From: JBMNRY01 sp050944915
Lineage (GTDB): Bacteria; Bacillota; Limnochordia; JAAZLZ01
Assembly: GCA_050944915.1 (NCBI GenBank)
Contig: JBMNRY010000083.1
Coordinates: 1 to 8,446, forward strand
Reading direction: 5' to 3'
DNA: 8,446 nt
The notes below the pieces were generated by a model. It was not told where the DNA came from. It did not search any database and was given only the letters and a program-made list of their open reading frames with translations. Positions 1 to 6,124 of this stretch are shown here, one piece after another (within the stretch, counting starts at the first letter, position 1; every line of letters begins with the position of its first letter). A program made the position numbers and the translations under genes.

Positions 1-97
1 GGTTCCACCTGTTCCCATTCCGAACACAGCAGTTAAGCCCTCCACCGCCCATGGTACTGCCACATCTCGTGGTGGGAGAGTAGGTCGCCGCCGGGAC
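1..97 (+). rRNA. rrf: 5S ribosomal RNA, 3' portion
   Basis: The window starts inside a 5S rRNA gene. The conserved block CCGAACACAGCAGTTAAGCC (positions 21-40) is the loop B/helix III core of bacterial 5S rRNA, and GAGAGTAGGTCGCCGCC near the 3' end is the usual loop E/helix I strand. Roughly the first 20 bases lie outside the window. It is the last gene of an rRNA operon read on the plus strand and is followed at once by a terminator hairpin. The exact 3' end is set by similarity and may be off by a few bases. Confidence 0.96.
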
Positions 98-105
98 CTA
101 ATTTT

Positions 106-137
106 AGAAAGCGCTGTCACTAGACAGCGCTTCTTTG
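106..137. terminator. Bidirectional intrinsic terminator between 5S rRNA and the AraC-type gene
   Basis: A perfect 10 bp stem (AAGCGCTGTC at 109-118 with GACAGCGCTT at 123-132) closes a 4-base loop. On the plus strand it runs into CTTTGTATT. On the minus strand it runs into a T-rich tail (TTTCTAAAATT). It sits right after the 5S gene and 3 bases beyond the stop codon of the converging minus-strand regulator gene, so it probably ends both transcripts. Confidence 0.85.
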
Positions 138-139
138 TA

Positions 140-1003
140 TTACTTATTCAGTTTGCGCACCGGAAGCCAGATTTCGCTGTAAGCGTAGTCTTCATCCTTC
201 ATTTTGGTGAAGGAGAAAGTCGGGGCCTTGATTATTTCGTAGTCAGAAGTAGGCAGCCATTCCCCATAGATTCGAGCCATTGTCTGCTGTAAGGTGGAAG
301 GAAAGGGCCCTTCGTTGGGAAATACCGCCCAGGTGCCAGCTTCCACAGGCAGTTTTTCTAAACCCTGGCTCACTTGTGCTTCGGTGGTCAAAACACCGAT
401 CAAGTGGGTTAAGTAGCCTTCTTCCCTTAAGAAATGGGCATCAGCATCGTAGGAAGCATTAACTATTTCATAAGGTTCCATATTCTGCAAAGAGCGCATT
501 TCCCTTCTTTGTTCCTCCGTTATGCTTTCCGCCAGTTTCACGATCTCAGCGTTGATGCCTTCAAATTGCATGGGGACCCTTTTGCTGACACCTACTAGAT
601 TAAAAGCCGGTTTCTCTTCGATCCGAAATTCCATAGAAACTCCTCCTTTGACGGTGATGATGAAGGAAAGTTTAGGAAAGGATTTGTTTAATCCCTTACC
701 TCTTACTTCCGAGGGCAAGAAACCACTCCACCTTTTAAAGGCCCGGGAGAAGCCGTCCAGGGATTGGTATCCGTACTTAAAGGCAACATCGGTTACCTTT
801 GTTCCAGCTAAGAGTTCGCGGTTGGCTTCCGCCAGTCTCCGGTTTTTGATATACTCACCCAATCGGAATCCGGTAAGATGATAGAAGACGATCCCCAGGT
901 GATAATCGGAAACTCCAGCATAGGCGGCGATCTCCTCCAGGGACAGTTCATCGGTCAGATGATCTTCAATATAGTCGATGACAAGATTGAGTTTATCCAG
1001 CAT
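140..1003 (-). CDS. AraC family transcriptional regulator with C-terminal GyrI-like effector domain
   Basis: A DNA-binding regulator with the Rob/MarA-plus-GyrI layout. Residues about 1-105 carry the two helix-turn-helix units of AraC proteins (SLEEIAAYAGVSDYHLGIVF, then TKVTDVAFKYGYQSLDGFSR and FKRW.GFLPSE). Residues about 125-287 (MEFRIEEKPAFNLVGVSKRV to the end) look like an AraC effector-binding/GyrI domain, which in this family binds small, often hydrophobic or cationic molecules. I start it at the ATG at 1003 because AAGGGG lies 7 bases upstream and the product then begins in the way usual for the family (LDKLNLVIDYIEDHL). An in-frame ATG at 1045 would add 14 residues but has a poorly placed ribosome site. 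It is divergent from the SDR gene and may regulate itself, that gene, or the nearby exporter. The ligand is unknown. Confidence 0.9.
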   Translation of the reverse strand: MLDKLNLVIDYIEDHLTDELSLEEIAAYAGVSDYHLGIVFYHLTGFRLGEYIKNRRLAEANRELLAGTKVTDVAFKYGYQSLDGFSRAFKRWSGFLPSEVRGKGLNKSFPKLSFIITVKGGVSMEFRIEEKPAFNLVGVSKRVPMQFEGINAEIVKLAESITEEQRREMRSLQNMEPYEIVNASYDADAHFLREEGYLTHLIGVLTTEAQVSQGLEKLPVEAGTWAVFPNEGPFPSTLQQTMARIYGEWLPTSDYEIIKAPTFSFTKMKDEDYAYSEIWLPVRKLNK

Positions 1004-1051
1004 GACCTTACCCCTTTCCCTGTGATCATACACCAGTAATACCATCGATAC

Positions 1052-1078
1052 TCGACTTTTCCCTACCGAGGAAGTCGA
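1052..1078. promoter_or_regulatory. Inverted repeat upstream of the AraC-type gene, possible operator
   Basis: TCGACTT (1052-1058) and AAGTCGA (1072-1078) form a perfect 7 bp inverted repeat with 13 bases between the arms, just upstream of the regulator's start codon and in the divergent intergenic region. It could be an autoregulatory site or a weak hairpin in the leader. No convincing -35/-10 pair for the regulator was found nearby. Confidence 0.3.
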
Positions 1079-1160
1079 ACGGGGTGATTATCCAAAATTC
1101 CTTGGACTGGACAGGATTCTTTAGGCTTATCCAATCTGGAAGCTGAAATTTTTCTTGGGT

Positions 1161-1183
1161 CCCTTCTGGCGCAGAAGGGTTTT
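1161..1183 (+). terminator. Short hairpin with four T's in the SDR leader, possible attenuator
   Basis: CCCTTCT (1161-1167) and AGAAGGG (1173-1179) form a 7 bp stem around GGCGC, followed by TTTT (1180-1183). The T-run is short and no gene on this strand ends just before it, so it may be a leader attenuator for the SDR gene 74 bases downstream, or chance. The rest of the 250-base gap between the regulator and SDR genes shows no clear sigma-A promoter. Confidence 0.3.
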
Positions 1184-1256
1184 ACTGACCTCGCTAAGAA
1201 GGAGGAAGGGCCGAAGAAGGTGAAACATAGGCTAATAAAGAAAGGCGGGGATCAAA

Positions 1257-2030
1257 GTGGTTCTAAAGGATAAAGTCGCTATTATTACCGGTGGTGGCAA
1301 AGGGATCGGTCGAGCCATCTCGAGGAAGTTCTTAGACCAAGGGGCCGATTTGGTCCTGGTGGCCCGAACTCAGGAGGCCATGGAGGAAGTGGCCAGGGAA
1401 GGAGCCGCCTTGGGTCGGCAAGTCTTAGTTGTCGTTGGTGATGCTTCCCAGGAAGAGGTGGCCCGCAGGGCGGTAGAAAGGGCTGTCGCCGCTTTTGGAA
1501 AGATCGATATCCTAGTCAATAATACCGGTATTGAAGGACCCAGCGCTCCCATCACGGAGATAGATCTCGAGGAATGGGACCACGGTATTAAAGTTAATCT
1601 TAACTCCGCTTTCTTGTTTTGCAAACATGTTATACCTATTATGAAAAAGGCAGGCCAAGGTTGTGTCATTAATATTTCCTCCTTGTCGGGGACCCGAGGC
1701 CTTCGGGGGCGTAGCAATTACTGCGCTTCCAAATGGGGGATGATCGGTTTAGCCAGGGCGGTGGCCGAAGAAGTTGGACCGGATAATATCCGGGTGAACA
1801 CCGTTTGTCCTGGGGCCGTCGCCGGACCGCGTATCGACCGGGTGATGGAAAAACGAGCCAAGGAATTTGGTTTGAGTGTGGAGGAAATGGTGGCCAAGAC
1901 TTTGCAGGATACTCCCCTGCGGCGGATGGTGACGGAGGAAGAAATCGCGGAAGTTGCTTGTTTCCTCGCCAGCGATGCTGCCAGTGGGATTACTGGCGAA
2001 GAAATCATCGTTTCCGGTGGCCGGCGCTAG
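1257..2030 (+). CDS. Short-chain dehydrogenase/reductase (classical SDR, FabG-like)
   Basis: A 257-residue cytoplasmic NAD(P)-dependent oxidoreductase of the classical SDR family, at the family's usual length. Visible motifs are the cofactor loop TGGGKGIG (11-18), NNTG (88-91; usually NNAG), and the catalytic tetrad N114, S142, Y155, K159 within YCASK. ARTQ after the second strand (R37 and no acidic residue) favours NADPH over NADH. The C-terminus reads ITGEEIIVSGG where FabG-type enzymes usually have a VDGG ending. The GTG start at 1257 is chosen because AAAGGCGGGG lies just upstream and the alignment to the Rossmann fold starts there. Substrate cannot be told: the fold serves 3-oxoacyl-ACP, sugars, steroids and xenobiotics, and no pathway genes are adjacent. 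Divergence from an AraC-type regulator hints at inducible expression. Confidence 0.93.
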   Translation: MVLKDKVAIITGGGKGIGRAISRKFLDQGADLVLVARTQEAMEEVAREGAALGRQVLVVVGDASQEEVARRAVERAVAAFGKIDILVNNTGIEGPSAPITEIDLEEWDHGIKVNLNSAFLFCKHVIPIMKKAGQGCVINISSLSGTRGLRGRSNYCASKWGMIGLARAVAEEVGPDNIRVNTVCPGAVAGPRIDRVMEKRAKEFGLSVEEMVAKTLQDTPLRRMVTEEEIAEVACFLASDAASGITGEEIIVSGGRR

Positions 2031-2045
2031 TTAACCCTTCAAGGG

Positions 2046-2072
2046 AAGCTGCCCACCGCTGGGCAGCTTTTT
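2046..2072 (+). terminator. Intrinsic terminator after the SDR gene
   Basis: A perfect 9 bp stem, AAGCTGCCC (2046-2054) with GGGCAGCTT (2061-2069), with a 6-base loop and a T5 run at 2068-2072. It lies 15 bases after the SDR stop codon. The next gene begins only 52 bases later, so that gene needs its own promoter or read-through. Confidence 0.92.
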
Positions 2073-2124
2073 GGCGCGTTAGCTATCGGGTTTCATCAGC
2101 AATGGAGGAGAGGAGTAGATCGGG

Positions 2125-3312
2125 TTGATCCAATATGTGACCATTTCCTTAGGGCATGCGGTGGTCGATTTATATATGAACACGCTGCCATCGTTATTGC
2201 CCTTCTTGATCGCCCATTTCGACTTGAGCTTTACCTTGGTAGGGATCCTCATCGCCGTCCGGGCCGTCTCAGGATCTTTTACCCAGCCCCTCTTCGGTTA
2301 TTTTGTCGACCAAGGGGGACGGGGAACGAATTTGGTTTATAGTCTAGTCTGGCTGGCCTTGTTGACGGCCCTGTTGGGGTTGGTGCCCAGCTACGGATGG
2401 TTAGTGCTGTTGATCATTTTGGGACCATTAGGCTCTGCATTATACCATCCTTTAGGTTCGGCTTTGCTTCGTCAACAGAGTACCCCTGAGCAGGTGGGAT
2501 CGGTGACCTCGATCTATATCGTTTCGGGAACCATCGGGTATGCCATCGGTCCCATCGCCGTCGTGACCGTGGTCATGAAATGGGGACTGGCGGGAACGGT
2601 TTGGTTAGCTATCCCCGGTATAATCGTCGCCATTCTTTTGGTGGCCAGTGGAGTCTTAGGCAATCAGTTAGGCGCTCAAAAAGACGCACCCTCGTCGGTG
2701 GGTCAGGTTAAGAAGCGGTGGGGTGAGGATTGGTTGGCTTCCCGGGGTCAGGTCTTCCTCCTCAGTTTGGCGGCTACCTTAAGATCTTGGGCCTATACCG
2801 GATTAGTTAATTACCTCCCGGTGTTTTATGTGTCCCAAGGTTATTCACCCCAGTATGGAAGCTACATGCTGACCCTATACTTGTTCTCCGGTAGCATCGG
2901 TACCCTCATCGGAGGACGTTTATCGGACCAATGGGGTCGGAAGAATGTGACCATCTTGACCTTGCTCATCGCTGCGGTGACCCTTCCCCTCTACTTGGTC
3001 AGCAGCGGCATCCTCAAGGTTGTCTTCCTTGCCTTGACGGGATTGACGGTCATGGGTTCCATGTCGGTCACTACCGTCCACGCCCAGGAATTAATGGTAG
3101 GCAACACTGCCCTAGCTTCCGGTTTGATGATGGGCCTTGTTTACGGTTTAGGAGGTATCGGCTCGGCTATTAGCGGCCGTCTAGCCGACATCTACGGCCT
3201 TCCGGTGGCCTTAGGTTCCTTAGCTGTTGTTCTCATCCCCGCCATCCTGTCCATGTTGCCGGTACCTGATCCCCATCAAGAGATGATCCGTTCCCGGGCC
3301 ATCGTCCAATAA
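2125..3312 (+). CDS. MFS transporter, Fsr (fosmidomycin-resistance-like) subfamily
   Basis: A 395-residue, 12-span major facilitator exporter of the inner membrane. The N-terminus GHAVVDLYMNTLPSLLPFL (10-28), the GSALYHPLG block (103-111) and QEL at 321-323 match the Fsr-type drug:H+ antiporters, named for E. coli fosmidomycin resistance. A copy of MFS motif A is clear in the second half (GGRLSDQWGRK, 263-273), and a weaker one is in the first half (GYFVDQGGRG, 58-67). A polar cytoplasmic loop at about 180-207 separates the halves. The TTG at 2125 is taken as start because GGAGGAGAGGAG (2104-2115) ends 9 bases before it; the only nearby alternative is GTG at 2137. It lies alone between two terminators. 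The natural substrate is unknown; many family members are not proven drug pumps. Confidence 0.88.
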   Translation: MIQYVTISLGHAVVDLYMNTLPSLLPFLIAHFDLSFTLVGILIAVRAVSGSFTQPLFGYFVDQGGRGTNLVYSLVWLALLTALLGLVPSYGWLVLLIILGPLGSALYHPLGSALLRQQSTPEQVGSVTSIYIVSGTIGYAIGPIAVVTVVMKWGLAGTVWLAIPGIIVAILLVASGVLGNQLGAQKDAPSSVGQVKKRWGEDWLASRGQVFLLSLAATLRSWAYTGLVNYLPVFYVSQGYSPQYGSYMLTLYLFSGSIGTLIGGRLSDQWGRKNVTILTLLIAAVTLPLYLVSSGILKVVFLALTGLTVMGSMSVTTVHAQELMVGNTALASGLMMGLVYGLGGIGSAISGRLADIYGLPVALGSLAVVLIPAILSMLPVPDPHQEMIRSRAIVQ

Positions 3313-3314
3313 TG

Positions 3315-3337
3315 ACCTCCCTGCGGGGAGGTTTTTT
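3315..3337 (+). terminator. Intrinsic terminator after the MFS gene
   Basis: ACCTCCC (3315-3321) pairs with GGGAGGT (3326-3332) around TGCG, followed by six T's (3332-3337). It begins 2 bases after the exporter stop codon, which isolates the exporter from the symporter operon. Confidence 0.92.
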
Positions 3338-3351
3338 ATGCCTTCTTTTTT

Positions 3352-3425
3352 ACGATTTTAGGAAGGGATAGGGAATAGCGCGCCGAATAACCTAAATATA
3401 TCGGTATGATAATTACTAAAATCGT
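3352..3425. repeat. 10 bp inverted repeat bracketing the symporter operon promoter
   Basis: ACGATTTTAG (3352-3361) is the exact reverse complement of CTAAAATCGT (3416-3425). The arms are 54 bases apart (64 bp centre to centre) and enclose the sigma-H-like promoter. The left arm abuts the -35 element and the right arm lies in the predicted leader. This suits a pair of operators for a looping or cooperative regulator. If transcription begins near 3396 it cannot fold in the mRNA, since the left arm is not transcribed from this promoter. Confidence 0.55.
3362..3390 (+). promoter_or_regulatory. Sigma-H-like promoter of the symporter operon
   Basis: GAAGGGATA (3362-3370) fits the sigma-H -35 consensus RnAGGAwww with one mismatch. 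After exactly 11 bases, GCCGAATAA (3382-3390) fits the -10 consensus RnnGAATww at every position. Predicted transcription start is near 3396, giving a leader of about 45 bases before the 34-residue gene. No sigma-A -35 element partners the nearby TATGAT at 3405-3410. The consensus is recalled from Bacillus subtilis; assignment is by pattern only. Confidence 0.6.
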
Positions 3426-3440
3426 CATGGAGGGTTGTTT

Positions 3441-3545
3441 ATGTTTGGATTGCCGCTAGACACAGGTTGGCCTTTTTTCTTGCTGCCTGGGTTGATCTGT
3501 TTTCTTTTAATACTCTGGGGCTGGTCCTTCCGGCCAGAAGATTAG
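3441..3545 (+). CDS. Small single-span membrane protein, candidate symporter small accessory protein
   Basis: A 34-codon gene (ATG at 3441, TAG at 3543-3545) with GGAGGG seven bases upstream. The product starts MFGLPLDTGW, has one hydrophobic span at about residues 11-28 (PFFLLPGLICFLLILWGW) and ends in a short polar tail SFRPED. Its stop codon is part of the ribosome binding site of the following symporter (TAGGAGGT), so the two are almost certainly co-translated. Tiny one-span proteins directly upstream of sodium:solute symporters recur in Bacillota and are called symporter small accessory proteins. Position, size and topology match, but the sequence is divergent from the few examples I can recall. 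Its likely job is to stabilise or tune the symporter in the membrane. Confidence 0.75.
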   Translation: MFGLPLDTGWPFFLLPGLICFLLILWGWSFRPED

Positions 3546-3556
3546 GAGGTACATAA

Positions 3557-5107
3557 GTGAGTCTTACCGTTGCCATCGTCATAGTATATTTCGCCATTAT
3601 CTTGTCCGTCGGTATTCGGGCTTCGCGATTGGTAACTAGTGCCGAAGATTTCATCGTCGCTGGGCGCAATCTAGGCTTTGTTACCTTTATGTTGCTTGTT
3701 ATCGGTTCAGTGTTAAGCGGCATGACGGTCTTAGGTTCCAGTGCTTTGGCCTATGTTTCCGGTTGGCCCAGCATGTGGGAACCCATCTTCGTTTGTGCCA
3801 GTGTGGCAGTGTTGATGACCCTCTTTGGTGCTAAACTCCACCGGGTCAGCCGTAGATTTAAGTATAATACTGTCCAGGACTATTTGGCCCATCGTTACCA
3901 GTCACGCCGGACCATTCGGGCTTTGGCCGGTCTTTCGGGCATCATCATCAGTTTCATCTATCTTGTTGGCCAATACCGGGCGGTGAGCATTGTTTTGGCC
4001 TGGCTCTTCGATTTGCCGGAGGTATATGCGCTCCTTATCGCCACGGGGGTCATCGGGTTATACGTTCTTCTCGGTGGTCTGATGGCCGTAGCCCAGATTA
4101 CCTTTATCCAGGGCATGGCTTTGTTGATTGGTGTTATCGTCCTCATTCCAGGGGTAATTAAGGCCGCCGGAGGCCTAGCAGCCATTAACGCGGCTTTAGG
4201 GGCTATTGATCCCCACTTGGTCAGTATAGCCTATCCCCAAGTTCATCCACCCTTGGGAGAACACGCCTTTTTGACACCGTTGTTTTTGGTATCCTTCTTT
4301 TTCCTGTTGACCTTTGGGCTGGCCGCCGCACCCCACAGCATCAATAATATCTTGACAGCACGGAAGGCCAGTTATTATAAATGGGGACCTTTCTGGGGCT
4401 TTTTGATCTATATCGTCGTCTTCTACCTCATCAAATTTGGTGGGCTGGCTTCCCGGGTGATGGTCGAAGCCGGCTTGTACACGGTACCCCATCCCGACTA
4501 CGCCCTTTTAGGAGCTATTGAATATATTCTGCCCCAGTCTCTGTGGGCCGTCTTCGGTGTCGTCGTCCTGGCTGCCGTCATGTCCACAACGGACCGATTG
4601 TTATTAACCATCAGTGCTTCCATTAGCTGGGATATCTTCCACAATATACTCCGGCCCGATGCTTCCGATGAGCAGGTTAAAGCCGTTAGCCGTTGGGCAG
4701 TAGTGATTACAAGCGTTTTGGCCTTCCTCACCGCTTTGTATCCGCCACCGTTGCTGGCTTGGTTGGTGTGGATGGGGATCGGCCTGATGTTGTCAACCTA
4801 TTGTGTACCCCTTTTGGCCGGCCTTTACTGGTCCCGGGCCAATGGAGCCGGTGCTATCGCCGGTATGGCCGCCGGTCTCGTCGGTGGGTTAGCTGCTGGC
4901 TATGTCCACCAATTCCTTTCCCCTCTACCTTTCCATTTCAGCTTGATCGGCTTATTGGTTTCCCTCATTACTACCGTCGCGGTCAGTCTGGCGACACCGG
5001 CGCCTTCGGAGCAGATTGTGGAGGAAACAGAAAGCGGGATCGGTTTCCTCAGGCTCGTCCGCTCGCCTTATGCCCATCGGGTAGCTAGTGTTGCTGAAAA
5101 ACAATAG
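3557..5107 (+). CDS. Sodium:solute symporter family protein (SSS)
   Basis: A 516-residue integral membrane symporter of the SSS family (PutP/ActP/PanF relatives), predicted to use a sodium gradient to import a small solute. Typical marks are the first-span end with AEDFIVAGRNLG (29-40), GQYRAVSIVLAWLFDLP (138-154), LGGLMAVAQITFIQGM (172-187), and the sodium-site span AAVMSTTDRLLLTISAS (339-355), where S343/T344 align with the Na2 ligands of PutP and vSGLT. About 13 spans are expected; the last 35 residues are polar and cytoplasmic. GTG at 3557 is the start, 7 bases after AGGAGG, which overlaps the stop of the small upstream gene. General resemblance is closest to monocarboxylate/acetate type members, but the substrate cannot be assigned. 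The stop codon lies inside a hairpin. Confidence 0.92.
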   Translation: MSLTVAIVIVYFAIILSVGIRASRLVTSAEDFIVAGRNLGFVTFMLLVIGSVLSGMTVLGSSALAYVSGWPSMWEPIFVCASVAVLMTLFGAKLHRVSRRFKYNTVQDYLAHRYQSRRTIRALAGLSGIIISFIYLVGQYRAVSIVLAWLFDLPEVYALLIATGVIGLYVLLGGLMAVAQITFIQGMALLIGVIVLIPGVIKAAGGLAAINAALGAIDPHLVSIAYPQVHPPLGEHAFLTPLFLVSFFFLLTFGLAAAPHSINNILTARKASYYKWGPFWGFLIYIVVFYLIKFGGLASRVMVEAGLYTVPHPDYALLGAIEYILPQSLWAVFGVVVLAAVMSTTDRLLLTISASISWDIFHNILRPDASDEQVKAVSRWAVVITSVLAFLTALYPPPLLAWLVWMGIGLMLSTYCVPLLAGLYWSRANGAGAIAGMAAGLVGGLAAGYVHQFLSPLPFHFSLIGLLVSLITTVAVSLATPAPSEQIVEETESGIGFLRLVRSPYAHRVASVAEKQ

Positions 5108-5128
5108 GGGAGCCCTAAGCTCCCCTAT
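5096..5128. terminator. Hairpin terminator between converging symporter and AviRa-like genes
   Basis: ATAGGGGAGC (5104-5113) pairs perfectly with GCTCCCCTAT (5119-5128) around CCTAA. The symporter stop codon is in the stem. On the minus strand the stem is followed directly by TGTTTTTC, a usable intrinsic-terminator tail for the AviRa-like transcript. On the plus strand no T-run follows, so termination of the symporter mRNA here is less certain. Confidence 0.7.
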
Positions 5129-5158
5129 GGGTAAAAGCAATCGTAGTCCCTCCGAAGG

Positions 5159-5191
5159 AAGAATTCCCATGGTTTGCCCATGGGAATTCTT
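5159..5191. terminator. Perfect 14 bp hairpin in the convergent intergenic region
   Basis: AAGAATTCCCATGG (5159-5172) pairs without mismatch with CCATGGGAATTCTT (5178-5191), leaving a 5-base loop. It lies 20 bases after the stop of the minus-strand methyltransferase gene and 50 bases after the symporter stop. Neither side has a T-run, so it is more likely an RNA 3'-end stabiliser or a non-canonical terminator than a standard one. Confidence 0.45.
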
Positions 5192-5211
5192 GTCGAAAGC
5201 CTTGTTCTTGA

Positions 5212-5913
5212 TCAGTTTTTTCTTAAGATGATAAATTGTCTTTTGCCGATCTGTTGTCGTTCCAATCGGGAAAATCCATCGATTTGTACCTTCTGTTTTT
5301 TGTTCGTACAAAGGCCGATGATGGTTTGGGGAGTACAGATCTTTGCTAAGTTTTCCAAAAGCCGACGGGTGAAATTTTCCTCCGCGCCTTGCCATTGGAC
5401 CAGCTGACCGTAGGGAACATCGGTAATGATCACATCGGGTTGGATGGTCAAGGGAATCCCTTGAAGGACATCGGCCTGGAAGACTTGGGTGACCAGTTCT
5501 CTCTTTAGGAGAGTCATCAACTTCAAAGCGCTGCCCTGGGCTTCCCCATGGGAAGGTTTTTGATAAAGATCCATCATCTCCTGGATTTCTTCCGTTCGTT
5601 TTTCGATGCCCTCTGTTCTCAATAGGCTTAGGTTCTTGCGGGCTATCGAGAGTAGTTCTGGGTTGATATCGCTGCCGATGATAGTCCCTAAAGTGTCTTG
5701 GTTCAAAAAACCCAGGACTGTCAGCAGGTAGCCTCCACCACAGCAGGGATCATACAAGGTGATCTCCCGTTTCTTGGGCGAGTATTCCAAGCATCGACCG
5801 TAGATTTCTTGGGCTAACCGGACGGGGAAGTTGGTCATTCCCTTGATGTGGTACAAAACACGACCGCTAGAAAAATCCTCGTAGTTAGCATTTTTTCCGT
5901 ATTTGTATTCCAT
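5212..5913 (-). CDS. AviRa-like 23S rRNA (guanine-N2)-methyltransferase
   Basis: A 233-residue S-adenosylmethionine-dependent methyltransferase. The whole length resembles AviRa, the avilamycin-resistance enzyme of Streptomyces viridochromogenes that methylates N2 of G2535 in 23S rRNA. Matching landmarks are YKYGKNANYEDFSSGRVL (3-20), FPVRLA (29-34), the SAM-binding motif DPCCGGGYLLTVLG (55-68), SDINPE (81-86) ending the second strand, the catalytic-type motif TDVPYGQ (164-170) with W174 shortly after, and the C-terminal RLE..QIGKRQFIILR (216-231). The similarity is judged from memory of the family. ATG at 5913 has CGGAG eight bases upstream. The gene stands alone with its own promoter and terminator. 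It may be a housekeeping rRNA modification gene or an orthosomycin-resistance determinant; the target base is not provable from sequence. Confidence 0.8.
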   Translation of the reverse strand: MEYKYGKNANYEDFSSGRVLYHIKGMTNFPVRLAQEIYGRCLEYSPKKREITLYDPCCGGGYLLTVLGFLNQDTLGTIIGSDINPELLSIARKNLSLLRTEGIEKRTEEIQEMMDLYQKPSHGEAQGSALKLMTLLKRELVTQVFQADVLQGIPLTIQPDVIITDVPYGQLVQWQGAEENFTRRLLENLAKICTPQTIIGLCTNKKQKVQIDGFSRLERQQIGKRQFIILRKN

Positions 5914-5944
5914 GGGGACAACTCCGTTGATCCTTTATTGGATT

Positions 5945-5953
5945 ATTATAACA
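5945..5953 (-). promoter_or_regulatory. Extended -10 promoter of the AviRa-like gene
   Basis: On the minus strand the sequence reads TGTTATAAT, a perfect TATAAT with the TGn extension, 31 bases before the start codon. The predicted transcription start is near 5938, giving a leader of about 25 bases that includes the ribosome binding site. The -35 region is poor, as is usual for extended -10 promoters, and is occupied by a palindrome. Confidence 0.65.
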
Positions 5954-5962
5954 AATTGGCGG

Positions 5963-5976
5963 GAGCTTATAAGCTC
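5963..5976. promoter_or_regulatory. Perfect 14-base palindrome over the AviRa-like gene's -35 region
   Basis: GAGCTTATAAGCTC reads the same on both strands. It covers the place where the -35 element of the divergent minus-strand promoter would be, 17 bases upstream of its -10. That position suits an operator for a dimeric repressor or activator. It is also about 85 bases upstream of the sigma-H promoter on the other strand. Confidence 0.45.
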
Positions 5977-6060
5977 GTAGATTATAGAAACGGGCATGAA
6001 AAGCCATTGATTGGTGTTTGTCCTTCACTTTTGCGCTTTCCTGGGGAAAAATAATCTGAG

Positions 6061-6089
6061 GAAGGAATTACCATTGTTTCGCAGAATAA
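6061..6089 (+). promoter_or_regulatory. Sigma-H-type promoter upstream of the 26-residue gene
   Basis: GAAGGAATT (6061-6069) matches RnAGGAwww at every position. After 11 bases, GCAGAATAA (6081-6089) matches RnnGAATww at every position. Transcription would start near 6095, about 30 bases before the ATG at 6125 and about 16 before the ribosome binding site. Together with the symporter promoter this makes two sigma-H-like sites with identical spacing in one window. The remainder of the gap from 5977 to 6060 shows no feature I can name. Confidence 0.75.
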
Positions 6090-6124
6090 TTCAACCAAAT
6101 CGGTAAATTAGGAGGTGAATACTT

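Noticed and set aside
1174..1203. Third sigma-H promoter before the SDR gene (GAAGGGTTT ... TAAGAAGGA)
   Set aside because: The -35-like half has one mismatch, but the -10 lacks GAAT and its leading purine.
1370..2008. Two minus-strand open frames opposite the SDR gene
   Set aside because: They are antisense shadows of a well-supported SDR and show serine/arginine-rich composition without any domain.
2125..3312. Calling the MFS protein a fosmidomycin resistance determinant
   Set aside because: Subfamily resemblance is clear, but resistance function is not shown by sequence; kept as a subfamily label only.
4952..5395. Minus-strand 147-codon frame across the symporter end
   Set aside because: It spans both intergenic hairpins and overlaps two solid genes in other frames; no ribosome site.
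5848..6054. Plus-strand open frame of 68 codons
   Set aside because: It overlaps the start and promoter of the AviRa-like gene antisense, has no ribosome binding site and its composition is not protein-like.
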